A stretch of 64,000 nt of DNA from Bolinopsis microptera (taxonomy: Eukaryota; Ctenophora; Tentaculata; Lobata; Bolinopsidae): contig NC_087078.1 of NCBI RefSeq assembly GCF_026151205.1, forward strand, positions 13,933,118 through 13,997,117, written 5' to 3'. Below the pieces are notes generated by a model that ran no database searches, had not been told where the DNA came from, and worked only from the letters and a program-made list of their open reading frames with translations. Positions 9,801-21,800 of this stretch are shown here, in pieces. Position 1 is the first letter of the stretch; every line of letters starts with the position of its first letter. The position numbers were made by a program, and so were the translations under genes.

Positions 9801-12800
9801 AAGTAGCTGTCAACTAATATACAATAATAGTAATATGTTTTTACCGTTTTACTTTTAAGTTTGATGTCAGCGGAGAGCGCAACTAGAGGTATTCTTAACC
9901 AATACAATGTTTTAATTTACCAGGCAAATGAGGAGTTAGTTTCGGTGAATAGCTTTAAGAGGGCGAATGATCGACGATGTAAATTTGTATGGAATGAAAT
10001 ATGGAAAGGGTTGCTGTCCCCAGGTGCTATTTAAACTATTTATCTTTTAAGTAAGTACACTTTAACTTTTAAACTATGCCCAGCAAATTTGAAACGGATA
10101 CGTACAGTCCTATTCTTTATCCTGACGCCTCTCATACCTTGTATAAATAAACAAATCAACGCACCACAGGTTGGATCAACAACCCCTGGTCACTGAACGA
10201 AATTAAACGGCAGTACAACGGCATGACTGATTCAGCTCAGAGTGACGTCTTGTGTGTATTATTGCAGACAGTGACCATAGACCAGTTCCAAAGATTCATG
10301 TCTAGCCTAGCGGTTAGAGCATCAGCGCAGAAGGTTCAGGGTTCAAATCCCAGTGTCACCTAGTCTAGGGAGTAGCTAAGGATCCATTGGATCTATGCGA
10401 TCTCAACGGTCGACTCAACCGAATGATAGGAAACTTAATTGAGGGTTAAATGAGGAGGGGTACCTGTTAAAAGTTCAAGAAACTTCCTAGGATACCCCTT
10501 CAGTGCATACTGTAAACATAGTGCTATTAACTATTATATCGGCCAATGAAGAGGAGTCCGTTGTAACAGAGTCAGGACCATCTTTGCTTTAGTCCACGAA
10601 CACAGTTTAAACAAATGTCCACTCTGTAACGTAGAGATCGCACCAAATGATAAATCCTCAAACTGGATTACAGACAGGGTAAGTTATTGTACGGGGGAGG
10701 GGGGAGGTGTTATAGTACACATACGTTAGGCTCTTATTAAGTTACTAATTCGCTCGCCCAAAAATTTCATATGACTTTCTCCGTAGCTTAGTGCACTGAT
10801 TCCCACTATTGGAATCGTTCTGAATAGCCGATCCTTACCAACTCCGTGGATTCGACTGGTGGTGTCTGATCCAGTGAAAGCGTGGCACAGAAATCGTGCA
10901 GAAAGCCCGATTTCAGTATCCTAGCACCCTGTCACGTGATAAGCGATTAGGTAATCATTGATAACCCAATCAATTTCGCTAACGAGATAAACAAATTGCT
11001 TGATAACTTCGTAATTTTCAATCCGTTTCGCACATCGTTTTGATTTGCAGAGAGGCAGTTGAGTGGTCTAATCAAGTTGTTGTTTCTGTAATTGGTGATG
11101 ATACTGATTTGCTTGTCATTTTACTGCACATGACAAAACACTTTGCATTTGACCAACAACTGTTTCTCACCACCAAAAGCTACATCTATGACATTGAGAA
11201 CATTCGAAGTGCGACTGGTAGGAGGTACGTAAACACGATACTGCTGCATGCCACGCTTTCACTGGATTGGTAAGGATCGGCTCTTCAGAACGATCGCATC
11301 CATCGATGAAAGTGTAATAGATGCCTTTTATTCGGCAAATTCTACACCAGCTACCATAAAGTATGTCGAGAACTTTTGATGCTGCAGCTGATTTCATCAA
11401 AATCGAGATCACTAGATGAAGCTAGACTTTCAGTTCTTGAACAGAAGTCGCAATCTTTAACAGCAGACATCAAGTGCGAACAGCTCCCGCCAACATCTGG
11501 GGCAGCTGAACAACATTCTTATCGTGTTTACCATCAGCTGCAGGCGTGGGATGAGAATGACCTAGATCCGATAAGTTGGGGATGGAAGATGAACAATGGG
11601 ACACATGTACCAGTGACCACTCTTATGAGTACAGCTCCGAAAAAGCTCATTTAAAAAATCATTTGCAACTGTTTAAAATCAGGTTGTGGCAATGCTTGTT
11701 CATGCAGAAAAGCAGGAATACATTGTGGATCAACCTCAAATGTCAGGACAATTGCACCAATGTGCTAGCTGAGGACTCATAAGTTAGACTCTTATCTAGT
11801 ATATATGGTTATATAAAGTACTACTTCGGTTTCCCGATTAATTTAATGAAAATTTGTTAATTATTCGTGATATGTAATTTTAAAATATTTTGATCAAAAA
11901 TAATTTTTATAATTTTTGAATATTTGTTTAATAATCGAATTAGCTAATTAATTAATTATCTAATCCAAAGGTTGTCAGATAAAAAGTTGTTCTCTTTTAT
12001 ACTTTGAACACATTGGTTCAATCTAGAACCTTCTACGAAATTCAGAAGTCGTTTTATTAGCGGAGATTCGATGTGGTAAAAAGTGGTAAATAGTGGTTTT
12101 TCTTTACAAATTTCGAAAATTTTACAAGTCCAAAATATTGAAAGTGAAAATTTTTATAAAAATTAGTTCATTATACGTGGAATGTAATTGTGAACATTTT
12201 TTATGAAAATATATTTTTGAAATATTTGAAAATTTATTAATTATTTAATTAATTAATTGAATAATTTATTTTTGAAAAAGTTGTTAAAGAAAAAGTTGTT
12301 CTTCTTTGTTTTCTAAACACAATGCTTTAAACTAGAGTCTTCAAGGATATTCAGAACGTGACTTATTTACAGAAAACCAAAGTGGTAAAAAGGTGGTAAA
12401 AAAGTGGTAATTGTGGATTTTCCTGAAGTCGAGGATTTTGGGAATTCTCTGGAATGATTCCTGGGACCTGTCCCGACCATATCCCGTTAAAATCGCTTTG
12501 TTGCGAATTTTGTCCGACAAAAAGACGGATTTGACTGTACTATAATATGGGGAGCAAAGAGACTAGGCTAGACTGTTGTTTCACTATCCAATAAACATTT
12601 CCATAGATGCTTAGTGACCTCAGCTTTGAAAAGACTAGTAGACACAATCTGTCTTACCTGTAAAGGGAGTCCATTCCAGGATCTAAAGTCTCGAGTTAAA
12701 AAGTCTGAGAAACAGTCTAAGAACACGCAATTATTCTTTAGGCATAAGTCTTTAAGTAGATTGTTAAAATCTAGAACATTCTTTGCTATGTAGGAATATA

Positions 12801-15800
12801 AACACTTAATAGGAAGACAACATTGGAAAATTATAATTGCAGCGGGAAATAACTGCTTAGTGGTGTCAATTAAGTCATTAAGATACTTCCTAAGGAACTG
12901 AACCCCATACTTAGAATGTTTTATGTCATTTGTACCAACACTCAATATAACTTTTTCAATATCGTCAGCTTCTGCAGCTGCATGAGTTTTATGAAAATGC
13001 TGAATGTTTTCAGTGATGTCTCTAATTTTTGCACCTCTTTGAGACACATTGATTACTTTCCTTCCCCGGAATCCCAACTTATATTTATGTTAGACATAGT
13101 TCCGGTGACCTAAATGATAAATTGGGAACGAAAATATGGGAATTTTTTTCGAAAACCGCCTCATTTCGTACCCCAAATTAAATCTTGATATTTGGGGATT
13201 TTATTCATCACCTTATTTTACAAAAATGAAACCCAATATTTGAGAAAATAAAATACAAAGATCTTCTCTGAGCGGCTATTTCATCTTGTAAACAATTTCT
13301 CCGGAGCCTTTGAAAATTAGCCTCAACTTAACTTATAATTTTTAAGGCAATTCATGATCGAATAATAGTGTTCATTAATTGTTTGATGAATCATATTTAT
13401 TTATAGCCCGAAAATATGGTGTTTTTTTTTTCGAAAAACTACCGACTTTCGTACCATTTAAATATGTCTCGTAAGGTAGCCAATATTATTTTAATCGTAT
13501 TTTAATCGTATGTTCTAGAGATCATTTAAAAGAGATGAGCCCGACAGAATTTTGGGAAAGGCTTTATTCGGTTTTGAAAATTTGGACTTCAAAAAATCAT
13601 AAAAAAACGACCGGCGATAATTTCGGCTAGGAACAATATTTGTCCATGGGACCTAAGAGCAGCTGATAGATATCACTGCCCTCTATCAGGAACAACTATA
13701 AAATCAATTTCGATAGAATTTTGATGCAGACCCCCCACCCCGGCCCCCTTAATCACATTTTCTCACACAGCAGTCAGCATAACGGCTGGATAGTCAAAAC
13801 TAAACACCGATACATTATATTTAACAACAATACTTCTTTTCAACTATTCCAAACTAAAGTATCAAAACACAATTAGAATTAATATAGTAATTATTCACAT
13901 AATTATCTACATCATAACTAAGTGATTACCTGTCGTATTTGGTCACATAACTATCACTGCTCTTCATGAGTAGTCTCACAGCTGTGGGAGCTCCGTAAAA
14001 CTGGTTTATTTTCAGCCTTTCAACCGTCTCCCAGTAACGACCTGAACCATTGTTACAAGATCAGTGCACCCCTACTTTTTCCATCGATCAATTCTAATCA
14101 TTTTCGCCACCAAATCGCTCAACTTAAAAGCGAATTATGTTAGAAAAGAGAATACAAACCAGGGTCGGGGTAATTAGGCGTACTCTCGAACATAACAGTG
14201 GTAGCAGCGTTACTGAGAGGACCGTACACCACGTACGAGTGACCGGTAATCCACCCCACATCCGCTACACAGGCGTACACGTCATCTGGCTTGTAGTCAA
14301 ATATTTGCTGGTGGGTGTAACCAGCGTACGTTAGATAGCCCGCCTGAGTGTGAACTAAACCTGACCAGTACCTTTTATCAGGATGTATTACTTACAAGTT
14401 GTTACCTACATTCTACACTTGGTAGATGGCGTTAGGCGGGGTATGGTAAAAAGACTCTCTAAAAAAAGAGGCACTATAATTAAGAGGTACTGTGATTAGA
14501 GGTGTCGCTGTATCATTGTATTGGACACTATCATCGCTATCAGATCTGTCTCCAAAGCAAAAGGAAAGCATAATCTTTAAGTCAGCACGCTCTCGTGTTC
14601 ATTCTCATGCTCGGGGATACTGTGACAATGAGGTTGTTAGTAAATAATTTGAGTTAGTGATGAGTGTTGTACCTTTGGGAGCTCCAGTGCTTCCAGAGGT
14701 GTATAACATGAACAGAGGGTCTTCAGAGTCTAATACTACTGGAGCACACTCTGACGAGGCACCAGCCATTTCCTGGAATAAATATAATGAATTCCAGCTG
14801 CGAACAAAGTGATAATCATAGCTGATGATAAATAATTCATTATAAATTGTTGACTTTATTAGTTTAAAAAAAGTTTATCAGCATAAAGAAACTTTTCTCT
14901 GAGAATAAGTAAAAGTAATGAAAAGTAAATAAGTAAAACTAATTACACTCTCAAGAGACACATCCTTGCTTGAAGTGAGCTCTACAGCTCCAGTTCTGTC
15001 CATAACAAATACTTTCTGGACAGAGGGGGCCATCTTCGCTGCCTCGTCCATAATACTCTTCAGAGGAATCAGTTTACCACCTCGTATAGCCTGGGTAATG
15101 GTACATGAGTGACATCGTATCATGATGAATGGTGATACAATGTAATGCATTGACATTACCATGGAATACGTTAATGGTAAGTACAGTATAATATTATACA
15201 TTTATCACATGCCTTCTCATGCGATATCAAAACTTTCGCCCACGAGGCTTGCCGAGTTAACGAAAGTTTCGATATTCCCCGAGGCTTGCCGAGGGTTATA
15301 TCGACATTTTCAATCACGAGGCTTGCCGAGTTTTGAAAATGTTGATATCGCATGAGAAGGCATGTGATTAATGTTTTATCACACTTTCTTTGGAGCCAAA
15401 TTTGGCAGGGAAAGCAGATTTTGATCAAACGTTAGTTATAAATCTCACCAAAGCAAAACTAGACATGTCGAACTTATTTATGTTTATAATGTCCAAGCTA
15501 TATATAGCTCTCGATAAGTTAGTATTTCAGATATTAAAGTTACAATACGTGAAATTAGAATCTCGCGTTTCACATTTATGACACAGTGAATGCTGTGTGC
15601 CGCGCTGAATTTGCTTTGTACTGCTACCTAGTGCATGCAATATTAATGTGTTTTCCGCCTATGGGTCTTGTACTTATGAGTCTAGAATATTCCGCCGCGA
15701 GCGCGTTTGATACGTAATTACATCCTGCAAATCAATTGATATGAGGTGATTCTAATACTTTATTTCTATTAGATATTTTTAGAGTCATTAAAACTGTAGA

Positions 15801-18800
15801 TGCAGTATAATGTATAGAACATCCGTTTAAGTGTTGATTATACATCACAGTCCTTATCGTATAATCTGTATCTGCGATAAGGTGAAAGAATTTCCTGGTT
15901 GTTAAATTTGGATAGAGCTGTGGCGCCATGATTGTCTATTTATCAGTCCACATTATACACTGCACACCCTAATTTACACCAACAATATTATCGTCCGTCT
16001 TGATTCTTGATTGTCTGTTATTTCAGAATGATTTAATCAATGCAACTTGTAATCGTTGACTTAGAATTTTATCAAGTATTCTGCTTAGTTCTTAGTCAGT
16101 ATACATCTTTACTTGCCATTATTTGCCATTATTTGGAGCCAAATTTGGCCTGGAAAGCAGAATTTGATCAAACATTAGTTATAAATCTCACCAAAGCAAA
16201 ACTAGACATGTCGAACTTATGTATGTTTATAATGTCCAAGCTATATATAGCTCTCGATAAGTTAGTATTTCAGATATTAAAGATACAATACGTGAAATTA
16301 GAATCTCGCATTTCACATTTATGACACAGTGAATGCTGTGTGCCGCGCTGAATTTGCTTTGTACTGATACCTAGTGCATGCAATATTAATGTGTTTTCCG
16401 CCTATGGGTCTTGTACTTATGAGTCTAGAATATTCCGCCGCGAGCGCGTTTGATACGTAATTACATCCTGCAAATCAATTGATGTGAGGTGATTCTAATA
16501 CTTTATTTCTATTAGATATTTTTAGAGTCATTAAAACTGTAGATGCAGTATAATGTATAGAACATCCGTTTAAGTGTTGATTATACATCACAGTTCTTAT
16601 CGTATAATCTGTATCTACGATGAGGTGAAAGAATTTCCTAGTTCTTGAATTTGAATAGAGCTGTGGGGTCATAATTACATAATTAGTGTCTATTTATCAG
16701 TCCACATTATACACTACACTCCCTAGTTTACATCAACAATATTATCGTCCGTCTTGATTCTTGATTGTCTGTTATTTCAGAATGATTTAATCAATGCAAC
16801 TTGTAATCGTTGACTTAGAATTTTATCAAGTATTCTGCTTAGTTCTTAGTCAGTATTCATCTTTACTTGCCAATATTTGCCATTATCTGCTTCGAGCTAA
16901 AAATTATCTGAACTGGAAATTATCAGAACATTTGTAATATTCAAATGTATCTCTTCAACATTTTAGAACGCAGTACTCCACCAGCCTATAACCACCCTGG
17001 TCATGGCCAGGTAGTTCACCCGTACTGTTACCAATATTGAATTGGTCTAATGAATGGCAGCACATTAATCATCGGACCTGTTTGCCCCAGGCCCAGACTA
17101 ATTTATAACCAGATTAGCTGATTAAGTTACGTCATTCGTCCCTTGATATATTTATATAAATAATATATTTTATAGGATGTTTTTATTGCACTTATTTGCA
17201 CTAACTAAAATTCAGTTAAAACTAGTCCTGGGATAGAATTTCCGCTCTTTATTGTACAGAATCTACATACAGAATCTCTTTATCAGTCTGTTTATAGATC
17301 AGCCACGAATTTCGCAAGCTAATCTAGGCGAAACCGGTTTGGAAAAGCCAAGTATAATTTCTGCACAATTTCTATATGGAATATGGCTCACAGAAGGGAT
17401 CAGATGGGGTTAAAAGTGAGGTCTGAGATGGCTGAAATGTGGCTAAATTAATATGCGAATGATCCCATATCGTAATGTATCACAATTTATTACGTTATGA
17501 TTTGCTGACCAGCCCTTTATCAATTCTTGACAATAATTTTCTTTCAAATATAACTACTTGACACCAAGATTCTTGTTTTGTGTGTTTTCTTCGTTCGAAT
17601 TAATCAAACATCGTTTAGTGTTTACTATTTTTTGTGAGGGCGACTGTAGTTTGTTCTGACATTTCCTTTTTAATTTCAAGTAAGTGATTAGGGAAATTAA
17701 TTAGCCTGATTGATTGTATCGCTGACAAGTACCAAAACTTTGTGCAACTTTCAAGTCTGCTCGTAAACTTTGATCTCGTTTTCAGTAATCTTAAGTCACT
17801 TAAAGCTCGTACAAGCCAGGGAGTTTTTACTTTGTTTCATCATTCTAAGCTTAATTAGGCTTTGAAATATGAAGTGCAGTAAAAAAGCAACAGCTTGAAA
17901 AAGTTTTACAACAAAAATTTTTATTTTGCTTAACAGATCTCAAACGCAAGGAAATATTTTTAAAATTATCCATAAATATACATTTTTCCTAATTGTGAAA
18001 TGTTCATCTGATCATTGCATTTACGGTCATAGACTACTTCAGGTTGTTGATTTAAATCTGTATCTAAATCAGTACCTCACAGTAGTAGAACAGTTGTTGA
18101 TAGTGGGTTCCTTGTTCCTATAGGAATATCGGGCACTCTCTGAGCAACTGATTGATATTTCATGCCCCCGGGTGAGAGCCAGTGCTCCCCATCGGGGCAT
18201 GCAATATCAATTCTGCTTTCCTGCCAAATTTAGCTCGAAAGTGTGATAATATATTATATTATAATATTATTACAAGAAAGAACGAACCCTGTCAGCAGTG
18301 AATGCTACTTTAGCTTCAGATTGTTCGAGACGTTTACCAAGAGCCTCTGCACTAAACCCAGCAAATACAACGTTATGTATAGCTCCTGGTATAGCTCCAT
18401 TTTAAGAGCCATGTTTGTATCAATAGTATAATTAGCGACATTAAATATAAATCACTAGAAACTAAATCAAATCAAAGTTAGACTAATCTATTATTATTTT
18501 TGTTAATTATGTCGCTGCCCACAATAAGCTTGAAATGCAATTTTTAAGCGATTCCGAAAATTTCATGCAAAAATTTGAAAACTGATGGAGTTATTTCGAT
18601 TTTAATGAAGTCATTTTGGCTAAGTATCCTGAACCGAGATATTATTATATGTGCAGTTTTGTTCATGGAGGTCTTTTTACTTAGTATCCATTATTCAACA
18701 GATATTGAGCTATATCTTTCACATAAAGTTAGTCTCATTCAAAAATATTGAAATTTGATCGAATTTTGGGCAAAAGCTTTCAAATTTGGTGCCTATGCCC

Positions 18801-21800
18801 AAATATGGGCATATGGTCAGCTCCCCTCCCCAGTCCCCCCCAAGATTTGAGAATGGTTCCTTAAATGAAATATTGTGCTCGTTTACCGCGCTCATATGGA
18901 TAGCAACTGACACAAGTGCCAGGGACTAACCATGTCAGAGCGTTTCTTGTAACCAACGACTCAAAGTTATGGGGGAAGAAAAAATAACTGCAGTAAATCA
19001 AAGACGGTCATATTTTGAATAACTTTTAAGCTATTAAAAGTTTTAGTTAAATTTCAATAAAAAACATAAAGGAGCTGACTGTAATAGGACAGTAAGGACA
19101 GCTGCAGCAAAGCACTGTTCAAACATTGCTGAAAAGATGATAATTCAATGGATAGAATGAAAAGAAACTTTCAAAAAATACTTTGAATAACTCCTAACAT
19201 CCTTTCAATATGTTTCAGTGTAACTAAACAAATCATCGTAACATTACCTATTCTAGCACAAGCTAACATGACAGCAGCAGCAGTAGGGCACATAGGGAGG
19301 TAAACACCCACTCTATCTCCTTTTGAAACCCCGTGAGATTTTAGCACATTTGCAATACGGCATGTCATCTCATGGAGTGCTCTGAGGAATTGCGTAGTTT
19401 CAAATTCCAATAATGTGGGTGGGATTAGATACTGGGATTGGTACGGTATCATGAGAACCGCTCTATACCTGGTTTTATCTGTTCTGTTCACCTTTCGTTT
19501 CCCACATGAAACATGGTAAAGAGAAGTTCTGTCTTTTATAACTCTGACTTACTTGTACGTTATCAATTGAAGTTATAACTTAATTGTACGTTACCAATTG
19601 AAGTTATAACTTACTTGTATGTGACTATCTCATGTTGCCCTGGCTCGTCGCGCTCCCATAGTATAGCTGCCTTGTCACTGTGTTCCACTAGATGTCTGTC
19701 CAACAGGTTTTCTGAATGTTTTTCATCATGAGTTTGAGTGGAGAATGGGGATGGTTGCTGATCCCCTAGTCATAAATATGAGCTTTTGTCATAATATAAA
19801 CTATGGTTGTATTGCTTTAATATTTAAAAATATCTAAGTTGTTATACCATCTTTATATTACCTGACACATTGAGTTTACCGCCTGTAAACCAGTTCACTT
19901 TTCCTGCTTTGAAATTGCAGTCCGAGATTGTCTGGTACGGCTCTCTCCAGTATATCCTTTCTGTTGCTATTTGGTTCCAAAACTCATCACTGAAACATTT
20001 TGCATTTAAAGGAAACCAAAAAACAGTAAACATGTACCAAATTTATACTGCAGTCCGAGCACAAAAGAAACAAATCATAACTCCAATAAACTGAGTCACT
20101 ATTAAAACTTTTAAAATGATGTTGAACAGATCTACAGATCATACACTTTAAAAACACTAGACTTAAATGACAGGTTGAAGACTGTTAGTAAAACAAAGTA
20201 TTTAGTAAAACAAAGTATTTTATTTATTAGCAGTGCAATCAATTCATATGATATAATTATAAGAATATAATAGTATGTCACACCTATTTAACTGTTACGT
20301 TTGAGTAGTCGTGCCATGGCTAAATCTAACTAGGACCAGTGGTGTCGATTAACATTTAATAGGTGAGTCTAAGTGACACAAATGGAAAATTTTAAGAAAA
20401 GACGGATCAAAACACAGATCCAAGGACAAGGAGACCCCACTGCAGGACCATACATGCTATTGGCTTGTGCATGGCCCAAAAGGTTCCAGTTGTCCAGGAA
20501 ACTGTACGTAGCTGGTCAACTAGTTTTGAGTTCAGACTAGACTTGATGAGTTCTGGGGTTTCTAGAGGTAAGATTTGATGGTGCCATGTTTGTTCAGGCG
20601 GACATGGAAATTATGCGATGAATATATATAGGTATATAAAAATCATATCAATATAAAAATAGAGATCCAAAAATAGATCCAAAGATTCACACGGCAACCA
20701 GGGAACTTCCAGACAGGATGCTTTTGAAACAGGTATAATTAGCGCTTTTGTAATTAATTGTATGCAAGGGATGGGATGCTGATCAACTAAGCTGGTTCAA
20801 TGCCCCAGCTATTTAGGGGGAGCCACTCAATTTCACGCCCAGGTGTTGTCAATTGCTAGGTTTCAAGCAAAAGCTTTTTGATACGGCTCTTGATAATTGA
20901 AATGGGGGAGGAAAGGTCGGAAAATTTACTAGAGCCAGGCTGCCGTTTTCTCAGAAAAGGCAGTAAGTCCAAATTTTCGAAATATGACAATTGCAATATT
21001 GGTATCAAAATTTTCGAAATATGACAATATTGGTATCAAAATTTTCAGTAGAAAATTCTCTACAACATTAGCTACATATTAATGTATAGAAACATTGTTG
21101 CATGCAATTCCTAAGGAAGTAAGTCCCAGTTGAGAAACATTATGTTTGGTTTTGGCCAATTATTTTCTGAGAGAAGGACGTAAGTCCGGACTTACTGCCT
21201 TTTCTGAGAAAATCTTGAAAATTTTCTGAGATAAGGAAGTAATTCCGTGGACTTACTGCCTTTTCTGAGATAAATTATCTGTGATAGGAAGAAGTAGCTG
21301 GACTTACTTCCTATAAAAGCATGCTAAAAACGGAATTTTAGAAAGCGATTTCCCAAAAATAACATAACTTTACTGCCGATTGATATTTTCGCTTGAAATT
21401 TTCAGAATCGCTGTATAATTACATTTCAACCTTACGTAAGTGATCAAAATTTTCATTTAGGCCTCAAAAAAAATTGGTGGCCGATTTTCAAAAACGTTGG
21501 ATGTATTTTAGTCGCAAAACATAAACATTGGAGCAGTTATTGAGCTGTTATAATCGCAGAGAATGTTTAGTTTAGGTATATCTTTTAGATCAAGTTCATT
21601 TTCATCAAAATATCGATAAGATATCATTTAATGCACTGAAATCGTTCAAAATTGGCGAGTTTGCCTAAATAAGGGCATACTATTATTCAAAAACATTTAT
21701 TATATGATATGGAGCAATTTAGATTTACCTAATTGTTTATATTTTACAATATAATCCAAAATACATAGATCCCAACCTCAAAAATTTAGTAAAAAGCTTG

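Larger units (their letters stand above)
8445..12537. mobile_element. 4.1-kb DNA transposon with ~680-bp terminal inverted repeats, Tc1/mariner-pogo-like ends
   Basis: The left end CAGTCAAATCCGTCC at 8445 and the right end GACGGATTTGACTG at 12537 are perfect reverse complements, each flanked by TA, the target-site duplication of Tc1/mariner/pogo elements. The inverted similarity runs about 680 bp inward on both sides (to ~9130 and from ~11860), sharing landmarks such as AACAAAGCGATTTTAACGGG and TACCACTTTTTACCACATCG. The interior holds a broken gene at 11040-11790 and a SINE at 10301. The element lies in intron 9 of the synthetase gene. The superfamily call rests only on the ends and the TA. 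Confidence 0.8.

Noticed and set aside
10301-10375. Functional tRNA gene
   Set aside because: A and B boxes are good but no acceptor or anticodon stems pair; better explained as a SINE.
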